Below, in pieces: positions 42,580 to 50,241 of a stretch of 64,000 nt of DNA. The translations under genes were made by a program, and so were the position numbers. Source of the stretch: Actinospica robiniae DSM 44927 (GTDB lineage: Bacteria > Actinomycetota > Actinomycetes > Streptomycetales > Catenulisporaceae). Within the stretch, counting starts at the first letter, position 1. Each line of letters begins with the position of its first letter. The DNA is taken from positions 7,236,154 through 7,300,153 of the forward strand of contig NZ_KI632511.1 in the NCBI RefSeq assembly GCF_000504285.1, given 5' to 3'. Below the pieces are notes generated by a model, which saw nothing but the letters and a program-made list of their open reading frames with translations, did no database searches and was not told the DNA's origin.

Positions 42580-43917
42580 GTGGATACGACCGAGATGGAA
42601 ACGTGGCGGGCTCTGACGGCCAAGCAGCAGCCGTCGTGGCCCGATGCCGAGGAATTGCGCCGAGCCGCGGCCGAGCTCCGGTCGTATCCGCCGCTGGTGT
42701 TCGCGGGCGAGTGCGATCTGCTCAAGGAGCGGATCGCGGCGGTGGCCCGCGGTGAGGCCTTCATCCTCCAGGGCGGCGACTGCGCCGAGACCTTCGACGC
42801 GGTGACGGCGGACGCCATCCGCAACAAGCTCAAGACCCTGCTGCAGATGGCCGCGGTGCTCACCTACGCCGCGTCCGTGCCGGTGGTCAAGATCGGCCGG
42901 ATCGCCGGCCAGTACGGCAAGCCGCGCTCGAAGGACACCGAGACCCGGGACGGGGTGACGCTGCCGGCCTACCGCGGCGACTCGGTCAACGGTTTCGCCT
43001 TCACCTCGGAGTCGCGCGTGCCCGACCCGTGGCGGATGGTGCGCATGTACCACTCCAGCGCCGCCACGCTGAACCTGGTGCGCGCCTTCACCACCGGCGG
43101 CTACGCCGATCTGCGCCAGGTGCACGCCTGGAACCAGGATTTCGTGAAGTCCTCGCCCTCCGGTGAGCGCTACGAGCTGCTCGCCGGCGAGATCGAGCGG
43201 GCCCTGCGCTTCATGCACGCCTGCGGCACCGATCCCGAGGAGCTGCGCGCGGTCGAGTTCTTCTCCTCGCACGAGGGTCTGCTGCTCGAGTACGAGTCGG
43301 CGCTCACCCGCACCGACTCGCGCACCGGCATGCCGTACAACACCTCGGCGCACTTCGTCTGGATCGGCGAGCGCACCCGCGACCTCGACGGCGCCCACAT
43401 CGACTACTTCTCCAAGATCCGCAACCCGATCGGCATCAAGCTCGGCCCGAGCACGACGCCGGACCAGGCGCTGGAGTACCTCGAGAAGCTCGACCCGCGG
43501 CACGAGCCCGGCCGGCTCACCTTCGTGGTGCGGATGGGCGCGGGCATCGTCCGGGAGAAGCTGCCGGCGCTGGTCGAGAAGGTCACCGCGGAGGGCCACC
43601 AGGTCGCCTGGATCTGCGACCCGATGCACGGCAACACCTTCGAGGCCCCCAGCGGCCACAAGACCCGCCGTTTCGACGACGTGCTGGACGAGGTCAAGGG
43701 CTTCTTCGAGGTGCACCGCGGCCTCGGCACCCACCCCGGCGGCATCCACGTCGAGCTGACCGGCGACGACGTGACCGAGTGCGTCGGCGGCGGCCACGAG
43801 ATCGTCTTCGACGACCTGGGCACCCGCTACGAGTCGGCCTGCGACCCCCGGCTCAACCGGTCCCAGTCGCTCGACCTCGCCTTCCTGGTGGCCGAGATGT
43901 ACCGCGGCGGCCACTGA
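42580..43917 (+). CDS. aroG: Class II 3-deoxy-D-arabino-heptulosonate 7-phosphate synthase
   Basis: The 445 residues match plant-type (class II) DAHP synthase, which condenses PEP and erythrose 4-phosphate to begin the shikimate pathway. Landmarks are FILQGGDCAETF (metal Cys), KIGRIAGQYGKPRS, YHSSAATLNLVRAF, SAHFVWIGERTRDLDGAH, KLGPSTTPDQ, ICDPMHGNT and HVELTGDDVTECVGG. Start GTG at 42580; ATG at 42595 is an alternative. It supplies chorismate for the nearby anthranilate synthase. Homologs occupy this block in mycobacteria and Streptomyces. Confidence 0.96.
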   Translation: MDTTEMETWRALTAKQQPSWPDAEELRRAAAELRSYPPLVFAGECDLLKERIAAVARGEAFILQGGDCAETFDAVTADAIRNKLKTLLQMAAVLTYAASVPVVKIGRIAGQYGKPRSKDTETRDGVTLPAYRGDSVNGFAFTSESRVPDPWRMVRMYHSSAATLNLVRAFTTGGYADLRQVHAWNQDFVKSSPSGERYELLAGEIERALRFMHACGTDPEELRAVEFFSSHEGLLLEYESALTRTDSRTGMPYNTSAHFVWIGERTRDLDGAHIDYFSKIRNPIGIKLGPSTTPDQALEYLEKLDPRHEPGRLTFVVRMGAGIVREKLPALVEKVTAEGHQVAWICDPMHGNTFEAPSGHKTRRFDDVLDEVKGFFEVHRGLGTHPGGIHVELTGDDVTECVGGGHEIVFDDLGTRYESACDPRLNRSQSLDLAFLVAEMYRGGH

Positions 43918-43960
43918 CCGGCCAGGGCCCCCGAGGGTCTCACCGATCCGCTTCACGCAG

Positions 43961-43994
43961 GTCATGGCCGCAGCCTTTAAGCTGCGGCCATGAC
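43961..43994 (+). promoter_or_regulatory. Perfect hairpin enclosing the threonine aldolase start codon
   Basis: GTCATGGCCGCAGC (43961-43974) pairs perfectly with GCTGCGGCCATGAC (43981-43994), loop CTTTAA. The right arm contains the ATG at 43990-43992. No Shine-Dalgarno lies between. Either the hairpin controls initiation, or the transcript starts inside the loop and is leaderless. Confidence 0.65.
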
Positions 43995-45042
43995 CTCTTC
44001 GCATTCCGAGCCCGAACCCGGCGCCCTCGTCGATCTCCGCAGCGACACCGTCACCCGCCCCACCGCCGCCGTCCGCGCGGCGATGTTCGAAGCCGAGGTG
44101 GGTGACGACGTCTACGGCGAGGACCCGAGCGTCGCAGCCCTCGAAGCCCGAGCGCTGGAGCTGTTCGGCGGGCCCGGATCCCGGCTGACCACGGCGCTGT
44201 TCGTGCCCACCGGCGTGATGGCCAACCACATCGGCCTGCGGATGAACGCCGGCCCCGGCGACGAAGTGGTCTGCGACGCCGACGCCCACATCGTCGCGCA
44301 CGAGGACGCCAACCTCGCCTGGCACGCCGGCATCCAGACCCGCACCACCCTCACCGAGCGCGGCCAGCTCAGCGTCGAGCAACTGCGACGCCTGATCCGC
44401 GCGAGCGGGCCGTACGTGGTGGGCACCAAGGTCATCGAGCTCGAGAACACCCACAACCGGGCCGGCGGCACCGTCTACCCGATCGAGGACCTGCGTGCCA
44501 TCAGGGCCCTGGCAGACGAGCACGGTCTGTTCGTGCACATCGACGGAGCCCGGCTGTGCAACGCCGCCGTGGCCACCGGCACCCCGCTGGCCGAGTACGG
44601 GAAGATCGCTGACACGCTCTCGGTCTGCCTGTCCAAGGGCCTCGGCGCCCCGGTCGGTTCGGTCGTGCTGATGCCGGCCGAGAAGCGCGAGGAAGCCAAG
44701 GTCATGCGACACCGGCTCGGCGGCGGATGGCGCCAGGCCGGCCTGCTCGCCGCCGCGGGCAAGTACGTCCTCGATCACCACGTCGACCGCCTCGCGGAAG
44801 ACCACGCGAACGCGAAGCTGCTCGCAGATCGCCTGCGGGGCAACGGAATCCGGGCGAACGTTCCGGAAACCAACATCGTCATGATCGAAGTCGCCGACAC
44901 CGTCAAGACCGTGACCGCCTGTCGCGAACGCAATATCCTGATCACTCCGGCGGGCCCGGGCGTGCTGCGCGCCGTCACCCACTTGGATGTCACCGAGCAG
45001 GGGGTGCTGGAGGCCGCCGCAGCCATCGCGGATTGCGCATGA
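43990..45042 (+). CDS. ltaE: Low-specificity L-threonine aldolase
   Basis: A 350-residue fold-type I PLP enzyme cleaving L-threonine or L-allo-threonine into glycine and acetaldehyde. VDLRSDTVTRPT and DDVYGEDPSVAALE are the family opening; HIDGARLCNAAVATG gives the PLP Asp, SVCLSKGLGAPVGS the PLP Lys, and RHRLGGGWRQAGLLAAAG a conserved Arg-rich loop. The start codon is inside a 14-bp hairpin. It stands alone between aroG and the HNH gene. Confidence 0.94.
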   Translation: MTSSHSEPEPGALVDLRSDTVTRPTAAVRAAMFEAEVGDDVYGEDPSVAALEARALELFGGPGSRLTTALFVPTGVMANHIGLRMNAGPGDEVVCDADAHIVAHEDANLAWHAGIQTRTTLTERGQLSVEQLRRLIRASGPYVVGTKVIELENTHNRAGGTVYPIEDLRAIRALADEHGLFVHIDGARLCNAAVATGTPLAEYGKIADTLSVCLSKGLGAPVGSVVLMPAEKREEAKVMRHRLGGGWRQAGLLAAAGKYVLDHHVDRLAEDHANAKLLADRLRGNGIRANVPETNIVMIEVADTVKTVTACRERNILITPAGPGVLRAVTHLDVTEQGVLEAAAAIADCA

Positions 45043-45090
45043 TGCGCGTTGAACTGAGAGCTTTTACTCCCGTTTGAGGCTGTTGATAGA

Positions 45091-45148
45091 CCCCTGGAGT
45101 CCGCACTACCTTCAGTGCTCGAAGGTTTGGACTACTGGACTCCAGGGG
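45091..45148 (+). promoter_or_regulatory. Structured leader sequestering the HNH gene ribosome site
   Basis: An outer 12-bp stem, CCCCTGGAGTCC (45091-45102) with GGACTCCAGGGG (45137-45148), encloses an inner stem ACCTTC (45108-45113) with GAAGGT (45121-45126). The outer right arm overlaps the Shine-Dalgarno AGGGGG before the ATG at 45155, so folding would hide it. No known riboswitch class is recognised. Confidence 0.7.
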
Positions 45149-45154
45149 GCGGGC

Positions 45155-45976
45155 ATGGGCCTGTTCAACAAGCTGTTCGGCGATGACGACGAGAAGGAGC
45201 ACGAGGAGGAGGCCCGTCGCAAGGCCGCCGAGGCCTACGCGGAGAAGCACGCGCACGGCGCGGAAGAGCACGAACACGAGCACGCGCACACGGCGACCAA
45301 GACCGCCGCGGCCAAGACCGCCGCCAAGAAGACCACAGCGAAGAAGGCGGCCCCGGCCAAGAAGGCCGCGGCGCCGAAGACGGCCAAGGCCGCGGCGTCG
45401 CACACGCACGACGACGGCGACGACCCGACGCCCTCGCACCGCACCTACGCGCCGCTGGCCGGCGCCCCCGCCGCGCACGCGCACACACACGTGCACGAGG
45501 TCGCCGAGGGCCCGGTGACCGCCGCGCACGACCAGATGATGACGATCCACGTCGAGACGCACGTGCCGGACCACGCCCCGCGCGAGGACGATCCGCACTA
45601 CCACCTGTTCGAGCAGGCGAAGGCGCGGCTCAAGCGGCAGGGCCTGTGGAAGTGCATCATCAACGACGAGCTGTGCGGCGGCGAGGCTGAGCTGCACCAC
45701 ACGTACATCGAGTTCTCGCAGATCAACGAGGTGGACCCGAAGCGGGTCCAGGAAGCTCTCGGTCTGCACTTCGACAACGACGAGGACTTCCAGGCCTGGG
45801 CCGAATCCCCCGGCAACCTCGAGGTCCTGTGCGCCAACCACCACCGCACGCACTACGGGATCCACGTGATCCCCGGTCCGCTGTGGGAGGCGCTGCGCTT
45901 CCGCATGGTCGGGACCAAGGCCGCGGCCGAGTTCGTGACCGCGGACGACGCGAAGGAAATGGCGAAAGAGGACTGA
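45155..45976 (+). CDS. HNH-motif protein with Lys/Ala- and His-rich region
   Basis: The 273-residue protein has three parts. The N-terminus (MGLFNKLFG then Glu/Arg/His helices) is followed by a histone H1-like Lys/Ala tract (KTAAAKTAAKKTTAKKAAPA) and a His-rich stretch (HTHDDGDD, HAHTHVHE). The C-terminal domain carries an HNH-type metal motif: CIINDELCGG, ELHHTYIEF, then EVLCANHHRTHYGIH, with Cys pairs and two His positions. Nuclease activity and DNA association are inferred from fold and charge. The start has AGGGGG in a paired leader. No partner gene identifies its role. Confidence 0.75.
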   Translation: MGLFNKLFGDDDEKEHEEEARRKAAEAYAEKHAHGAEEHEHEHAHTATKTAAAKTAAKKTTAKKAAPAKKAAAPKTAKAAASHTHDDGDDPTPSHRTYAPLAGAPAAHAHTHVHEVAEGPVTAAHDQMMTIHVETHVPDHAPREDDPHYHLFEQAKARLKRQGLWKCIINDELCGGEAELHHTYIEFSQINEVDPKRVQEALGLHFDNDEDFQAWAESPGNLEVLCANHHRTHYGIHVIPGPLWEALRFRMVGTKAAAEFVTADDAKEMAKED

Positions 45977-45994
45977 TTCGCCGTCAGCGTGAAA

Positions 45995-46023
45995 CGGCGC
46001 CGGAGGGATGACCTCCGGCGCCG
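45995..46023. terminator. Bidirectional terminator between HNH and MFS genes
   Basis: CGGCGCCGGAGG (45995-46006) and CCTCCGGCGCCG (46012-46023) form a perfect 12-bp stem with a 5-nt loop, between the convergent HNH and second MFS genes. GCAGTCTTCT follows on the plus strand. Confidence 0.8.
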
Positions 46024-46052
46024 CAGTCTTCTGATCTCAGGTGACTGTCAGA

Positions 46053-47558
46053 TCAGTGCGCTTCCATCGCCGACGGCTTGATCTGCTTGGGCAGCAGGAA
46101 GCCGAGCGGGATGCACAGCGCCGTCAACAGCGTTGCCCACAGCAGTGTGTCGCTGGCGGCGGTGATCGAGGTGTGGTGGGCGCTGAGGCCGTCGAAGTAC
46201 AGCGTGCCGAACAGCGCGGCGCCGAGGGTGTTGCCGAGCTGCTGCAAGGCGTTCATCACGCCTCCGGCCGAGCCGGTCTCCTCGTCGTCGATGCTGCTGA
46301 CGATGATGCCGAAGTACGTCGCGATCAGAAAGCCCATGCCCAGACCGGCCACTCCGTAGGACGGCGAGAGCTCGAGCGAGGTCAGCCCGGCGCCCCAGTG
46401 TTCGATGCTCCACGCCACGCCCGCGAGGCCGAGGCCCATCGCCACCACGCCGCCGTGCAGCACCCGGCGCCCGAACTTGGGGGCCAGCAGGGCGCCGCCG
46501 AGGCCGGCGCCCACGGCCGCGCCGAGCGAGAACGGCAAGCCGGTCAGGCCGGCGTGCAGCGAGCTGTAGCCCAGTGCGAGCTGCAGGTGCAGCATCAGCA
46601 CCAGGAACAGCCCGCCCATGCCGCAGAAGAAGAAGACGCCGAACAGCTGGCCGCCGACGAACGCGGGCTTGCGGAAGAGCGAGAGCTCCACCAGCGTCGT
46701 GCTGCCCGACTTGAAGCGGGCCTTCTGCTGCAGTCCGAACAGCGCGAACACCGGCACGGCCGCGGCCATCAGCACGAACATGTAGACCGGCCAGCCCTTC
46801 TCCCGGCCCTGGATCAGCGGGTAGATCAGCAGCAGCATGCCGAGGCCGGAGAGCACCATGCCGAGCACGTCCAGCTTGGGCGGATTCTCGCCGTGCTCGG
46901 TGTCCTCCGGCACCACCCGCAGCGCGCAGACCAGCGCGATCAGGCCGAGCGGGACGTTCACCCAGAACACCGAGCGCCACTGTGAGCCGAACAGGTTCGC
47001 CTGCACCAGGGCGCCGCCGATGATCGGGCCGACGGTGGCGGCGATGCCCATGACCGGGCCGAAGATGCCCATCGCGGCGCCGGCCTGGTCGGCCGGGAAG
47101 ACCGAGCGGATGATGGCGAGGCCCTGCGGCAGCATCAGCGCCGCGGACAGGCCCTGCAGCGCCCGGGCGGTGACCAGCATCTGCGGGTCGACGGCCGCGC
47201 TGGCCAGGGCGGAGAAGACGGTGAAGGCCCCGATGCCGATCAGGAACATCCGGCGCCGGCCGTAGATGTCGCCCAGCCGGCCGCCGGTGATCAGCGCGAC
47301 CGCCATGGCCAGGGTGTAGCCCGCGATCACCCACTGCAGCTCGGTGCTGCTGGCGTGCAGGTCCCGGGCGATGGAGGGCGCCCCGACGTTGACGATGGTG
47401 GAGTCCAGCAGGTCCATCACGTCCGCGCCGAGCACGGTGAGCAGGACGAACCACTGGAGTCGGGAGGGCTTGGGCAGGCTCGGCTTCGGGCTCGAGCCCG
47501 CTGCTCGGCCGGCCGGCGCGGCGTCGGCCGCGTCGGAGGCCTGCGCGGTGGCTGACAT
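46053..47558 (-). CDS. MFS drug exporter (DHA2 type)
   Basis: A 501-residue 14-helix multidrug exporter. MDLLDSTIVNVGAPSIARDLHAS is the EmrB/QacA opening (acidic helix 1), GGRLGDIYGRRRMFLIGI motif A, and GPVMGIAATVGPIIGGALVQ motif C. A cytoplasmic Pro/Ser-rich N-terminus precedes helix 1. GGGGGA lies before the ATG at 47558. It is divergent from a TetR gene across five phased operator sites. Confidence 0.92.
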   Translation of the reverse strand: MSATAQASDAADAAPAGRAAGSSPKPSLPKPSRLQWFVLLTVLGADVMDLLDSTIVNVGAPSIARDLHASSTELQWVIAGYTLAMAVALITGGRLGDIYGRRRMFLIGIGAFTVFSALASAAVDPQMLVTARALQGLSAALMLPQGLAIIRSVFPADQAGAAMGIFGPVMGIAATVGPIIGGALVQANLFGSQWRSVFWVNVPLGLIALVCALRVVPEDTEHGENPPKLDVLGMVLSGLGMLLLIYPLIQGREKGWPVYMFVLMAAAVPVFALFGLQQKARFKSGSTTLVELSLFRKPAFVGGQLFGVFFFCGMGGLFLVLMLHLQLALGYSSLHAGLTGLPFSLGAAVGAGLGGALLAPKFGRRVLHGGVVAMGLGLAGVAWSIEHWGAGLTSLELSPSYGVAGLGMGFLIATYFGIIVSSIDDEETGSAGGVMNALQQLGNTLGAALFGTLYFDGLSAHHTSITAASDTLLWATLLTALCIPLGFLLPKQIKPSAMEAH

Positions 47559-47606
47559 GGTGATCCCCCAGTTTCCCCCGGGCCCAGGCCGGGCCCGGTG
47601 CGATGC

Positions 47607-47689
47607 GAACGGTGCTTGCCTACGGAACACTGTTCTACGCGCGAACGGTGTTCGTGTCAAGAACGGCGTTCGCATTGCGTACGGTGTTC
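47607..47689. promoter_or_regulatory. Five tandem operator-like sites with 18-bp phasing
   Basis: GAAC-N3-GTTC-type 11-bp dyads start at 47607 (imperfect), 47625, 47643, 47661 and 47679 (imperfect), exactly 18 bp apart. GAACGGTGTTC at 47643 and GAACGGCGTTC at 47661 are the best. They fill the divergent MFS/TetR spacer and probably bind the TetR protein cooperatively. Confidence 0.85.
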
Positions 47690-47771
47690 GTTCCGCCTAT
47701 CCTGGTGAGGGAGCCGAAACCCGGTGCTCAGCCCGGGCTTGCCCGCTCCCGGCCGAGCGGAAGGAGCGCGG

Positions 47772-48602
47772 ATGACGACCGAGGCCACCCCGTCGTCGCA
47801 GTCGGAGCGCGAGCCGGAGGGGCGCCCGGCCGGGCGCCCGGGCGTGATTCCGCCGCCGCCCTGGGCGCGCGAGCAGGGCGCCCGCCGCGCCGGCCGCGCG
47901 GACAAGCCGGCGCTCAGCCGGGAGGCGATCGCCGACGCCGCGCTGCACATCATCGACGTGGAGGGCTTCGAGGCCGTCTCGATGCGCCGGGTGGCGCAGG
48001 AGTTCGGCACCGGCGCCGCGTCCCTCTACGCCTACGTCGCGAGCAAGGACGAGCTGCTCGACCTGGTCATCGACCGGGTGATGGGCGACGGCCTGCTCGA
48101 CGAGAGCCTGAGCGAGCCGGACGCGGACGTGGAGCAGTGGATCGAGCAGATCAAGGACATGATGCGCGCCTGGTACGGCGTGCTCACCTCGCACCGCGAT
48201 CTGGCCAAGGCCTTCGTGGGCCGGATCCCGTTCGGCCCCAACGGGCTGCGCAACATCGAGAACATGCTCAAGCTGCTGCGCGCGCACGGCCTGCCGGACT
48301 ACATCGCCGCGTTCATGGGGGATCTGGCCAGCCAGTACCTGGTGAACTCGGCGATCGAGGGGTACATGTGGCGCGAGCGCTACCCGGACGCCACCGACGA
48401 CAACGTGGCCGCGGCGATGGCCGAGGTCGGCGACTATCTCGAGGATCTGCCCAAGGCGCAGTTCCCCAACATCACCGAGCTGGCCCGGCTGATGACCGGC
48501 CCGCCGGCCTCGGACTCCCCGCTCGCGGACCGGTTCGAGCTGGGCCTGGACATCCTGATGCGCGGCGTCGCGACCTTCCTGCCGCTCCGCCACGACGACT
48601 GA
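47772..48602 (+). CDS. TetR-family regulator with N-terminal extension
   Basis: A 276-residue TetR. About 55 Pro/Arg-rich residues precede the helix-turn-helix (SREAIADAALHIIDVEGFEAVSMRRVAQEFGTGAASLYAYVASKDELLDL). The C-terminal half resembles the TetR_C tetracycline-repressor-like ligand domain (WIEQIKDMMRAWYGVL). AAGGAG precedes the ATG at 47772. It is divergent from the second DHA2 exporter. Confidence 0.92.
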   Translation: MTTEATPSSQSEREPEGRPAGRPGVIPPPPWAREQGARRAGRADKPALSREAIADAALHIIDVEGFEAVSMRRVAQEFGTGAASLYAYVASKDELLDLVIDRVMGDGLLDESLSEPDADVEQWIEQIKDMMRAWYGVLTSHRDLAKAFVGRIPFGPNGLRNIENMLKLLRAHGLPDYIAAFMGDLASQYLVNSAIEGYMWRERYPDATDDNVAAAMAEVGDYLEDLPKAQFPNITELARLMTGPPASDSPLADRFELGLDILMRGVATFLPLRHDD

Positions 48603-48623
48603 GACGCGGCCGGGACACGGCGA

Positions 48624-48665
48624 CGGCCGGGCGCGGCCCCGCTTCGGCGGAACCGCGCCCGGCCG
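48624..48665. terminator. Long hairpin between TetR and bacterioferritin genes
   Basis: A 13-bp outer stem (48624-48636 with 48653-48665) encloses CCGC-TTCG-GCGG, a 4-bp stem with a TTCG tetraloop. It lies between the convergent TetR and bacterioferritin genes and can serve both. Confidence 0.75.
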
Positions 48666-48681
48666 CGGGCGCCGGACGGCT

Positions 48682-49164
48682 TCAGGAGTGCTCGGGCTGC
48701 TTGACCAGCTCGGTGATGTAGAGCGGCTCGCCGAGGGCGCCGATCAGCTCCAGCTGGGTCTCGAGGTAGTCGATGTGCTCTTCCTCGTCCTTGAGGATCT
48801 CCTCGAAGATCTTGGCCGAGGTGACGTCGTTGCGCTCGCGCATCAGCCGGATCCCGCGGCGCAGCCGCTCGACCGCCTCGACCTCGACCTTCATGTCGCA
48901 CTCGAACATCTCGGTGATCGACTGGCCGATGCGCAGCGGGCTCAGCTTCTGGAAGTTGGGCAGGCCCTCGAGGAAGATGATCCGCTCGGCCAGCTTGTCG
49001 GCGTGCTCCATCTCCTCGATGGACTCGTGCCGGGTGTGCTTGGCCAGCTTCACCCAGCCGTGGTTCTCCTGCAGCTTGTAGTGCAGCCAGTACTGGTTGA
49101 TCGCCGTGAGTTCCGCGGTCAGCTGCTCGTTGAGGATCGCGATGACGTCTTTGTCGCCTTGCAT
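48682..49164 (-). CDS. bfr: Bacterioferritin
   Basis: The 160 residues build the four-helix subunit of the 24-mer that stores iron as ferrihydrite. Ferroxidase ligands are in place (Glu in QLTAELTAINQYW, Glu and His in ESIEEMEHADKLAERI, Glu in EVEAVERLRRG, Glu and His in EILKDEEEHIDYLE), and the Met of EEMEHAD matches haem ligand Met52. The start is ATG at 49164. Its ferredoxin partner lies 75 bp upstream on the same strand, preceded by an IdeR-like box. Confidence 0.95.
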   Translation of the reverse strand: MQGDKDVIAILNEQLTAELTAINQYWLHYKLQENHGWVKLAKHTRHESIEEMEHADKLAERIIFLEGLPNFQKLSPLRIGQSITEMFECDMKVEVEAVERLRRGIRLMRERNDVTSAKIFEEILKDEEEHIDYLETQLELIGALGEPLYITELVKQPEHS

Positions 49165-49238
49165 CGCCCGGTGCCGTGCCCTTCCTGCGTGTCCGATATG
49201 ACAGCAGGTAGTCTTGCACGCACGAACGGTAAAACCCG

Positions 49239-49493
49239 TCAGGCGGCGGTGGTGACGCTCTGGTGCTGGTGCAGCGCGGCCGCGTCGCACGTCCCGGGGC
49301 AGGCGGCCAGGGTCTGCTCGACCCGCGGGCGGGTGCGGGCCTGCTCGAGCAGGCAGCCGAGGCGCTCCACGCAGGTGCCGCAGCTGGTTCCGGCGCCGCA
49401 GCGCTCGCCGATCTCCTCCTCGGTGTGCGCCCCCGCGGAGATCTCTTCCTGTATCTCCTCCTCCGTGATGCAGAAGCAGACGCAGGCGTACAT
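49239..49493 (-). CDS. bfd: Bacterioferritin-associated ferredoxin-like protein
   Basis: An 84-residue [2Fe-2S] BFD-fold protein. MYACVCFCITEEEIQEEI and CGAGTSCGTCVERLGCLL provide the C-x-C and C-x2-C cluster cysteines. Bfd reduces ferric iron in bacterioferritin to release it. GAGGAG precedes the ATG. A second Cys cluster pair appears in the C-terminal tail (AACPGTC), which is outside the usual domain. It is followed by bfr; an IdeR/DtxR-type box lies 39-57 bp upstream. Confidence 0.9.
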   Translation of the reverse strand: MYACVCFCITEEEIQEEISAGAHTEEEIGERCGAGTSCGTCVERLGCLLEQARTRPRVEQTLAACPGTCDAAALHQHQSVTTAA

Positions 49494-49531
49494 GGGCGGA
49501 TCTCCTCGAAAAGGGACAGACCGGGGGTCGG

Positions 49532-49550
49532 TTAGGCAAACCTAAGCTAA
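49532..49550. promoter_or_regulatory. IdeR/DtxR-type iron box
   Basis: On the minus strand TTAGCTTAGGTTTGCCTAA matches the mycobacterial/Streptomyces iron-box consensus TTAGGTTAGGCTAACCTAA at about 14-15 of 19 positions. It lies just upstream of bfd and 79 bp from the divergent Moco-domain gene, so iron control of bfd-bfr is likely. Confidence 0.8.
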
Positions 49551-49628
49551 CCCAGCGGTCCGGCGCATGCAAGAGCGGCCCGTCATTGTGGTCTGGAGCA
49601 CACCGGCCGGTCTGGGACGATAGAACCC

Positions 49629-50231
49629 ATGGTGGGTCTTCATGACGCGGGGTCGAGGGACCTGCGGCTGCCGCCGGGACAGCGCCCGCAGGCGGCCTGG
49701 CCGGTGCTGCACTACGGGCCGGTGCCCCGGTTCAAGCCGGAGCGCTGGGATTTCCAGGTCTACGGTGCCACCGTGGACGGGGCGAAGCACAGCTGGGACT
49801 ACGCGGAGTTCCAGGAGCTGCCGCGCGGCCGGGTGACGGCGGACATGCACTGCGTGACCAAATTCAGCCTGCTGGACAACGAATGGGCCGGCGTGCTCGC
49901 CCGCACCGTGCTCGAGCTCGCCCCGCCGGCGCCGGACGCGACCCACGCCATGGTCTGGGCCGAGTACGGGTACTCGGCCAACCTGCGCGTCGCCGATCTC
50001 GCGGCGGACGCCAGCATCCTGGCCACCCACCGCGGCGGCGAGCAGCTCACGCCCGAGCACGGCTTCCCGCTGCGCCTGGTCGTGCCGCACCTCTACGCGT
50101 GGAAGGGCCCGAAGTGGGTCCGCGCGATCGAGTACCTGACCGCGGACCGCCGCGGGTTCTGGGAGGAGCGCGGCTACCACACCATCGGAGACCCGTGGCG
50201 CGAGCAGCGCTACTCCTACCAAGAGGACTGA
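49629..50231 (+). CDS. Sulfite oxidase-like molybdopterin-domain protein
   Basis: A 200-residue oxidoreductase molybdopterin-binding domain protein. DMHCVTKFSLLDNEWAGV contains the Cys75 that would ligate molybdenum, and MVWAEYGYSANLRVADLAADAS and PLRLVVPHLYAWKGPKWVRAIE follow as in sulfite oxidase/YedY relatives. It has no Tat signal and no dimerisation domain, so it is a cytoplasmic single-domain form. Substrate is unknown. It shares its promoter region with bfd. Confidence 0.88.
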   Translation: MVGLHDAGSRDLRLPPGQRPQAAWPVLHYGPVPRFKPERWDFQVYGATVDGAKHSWDYAEFQELPRGRVTADMHCVTKFSLLDNEWAGVLARTVLELAPPAPDATHAMVWAEYGYSANLRVADLAADASILATHRGGEQLTPEHGFPLRLVVPHLYAWKGPKWVRAIEYLTADRRGFWEERGYHTIGDPWREQRYSYQED

Positions 50232-50241
50232 TCCGCCTCGG

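Noticed and set aside
47607-47689. LexA/SOS boxes
   Set aside because: Actinobacterial SOS boxes have GAAC-N4-GTTC; these have N3 spacing and phased copies beside a TetR gene.
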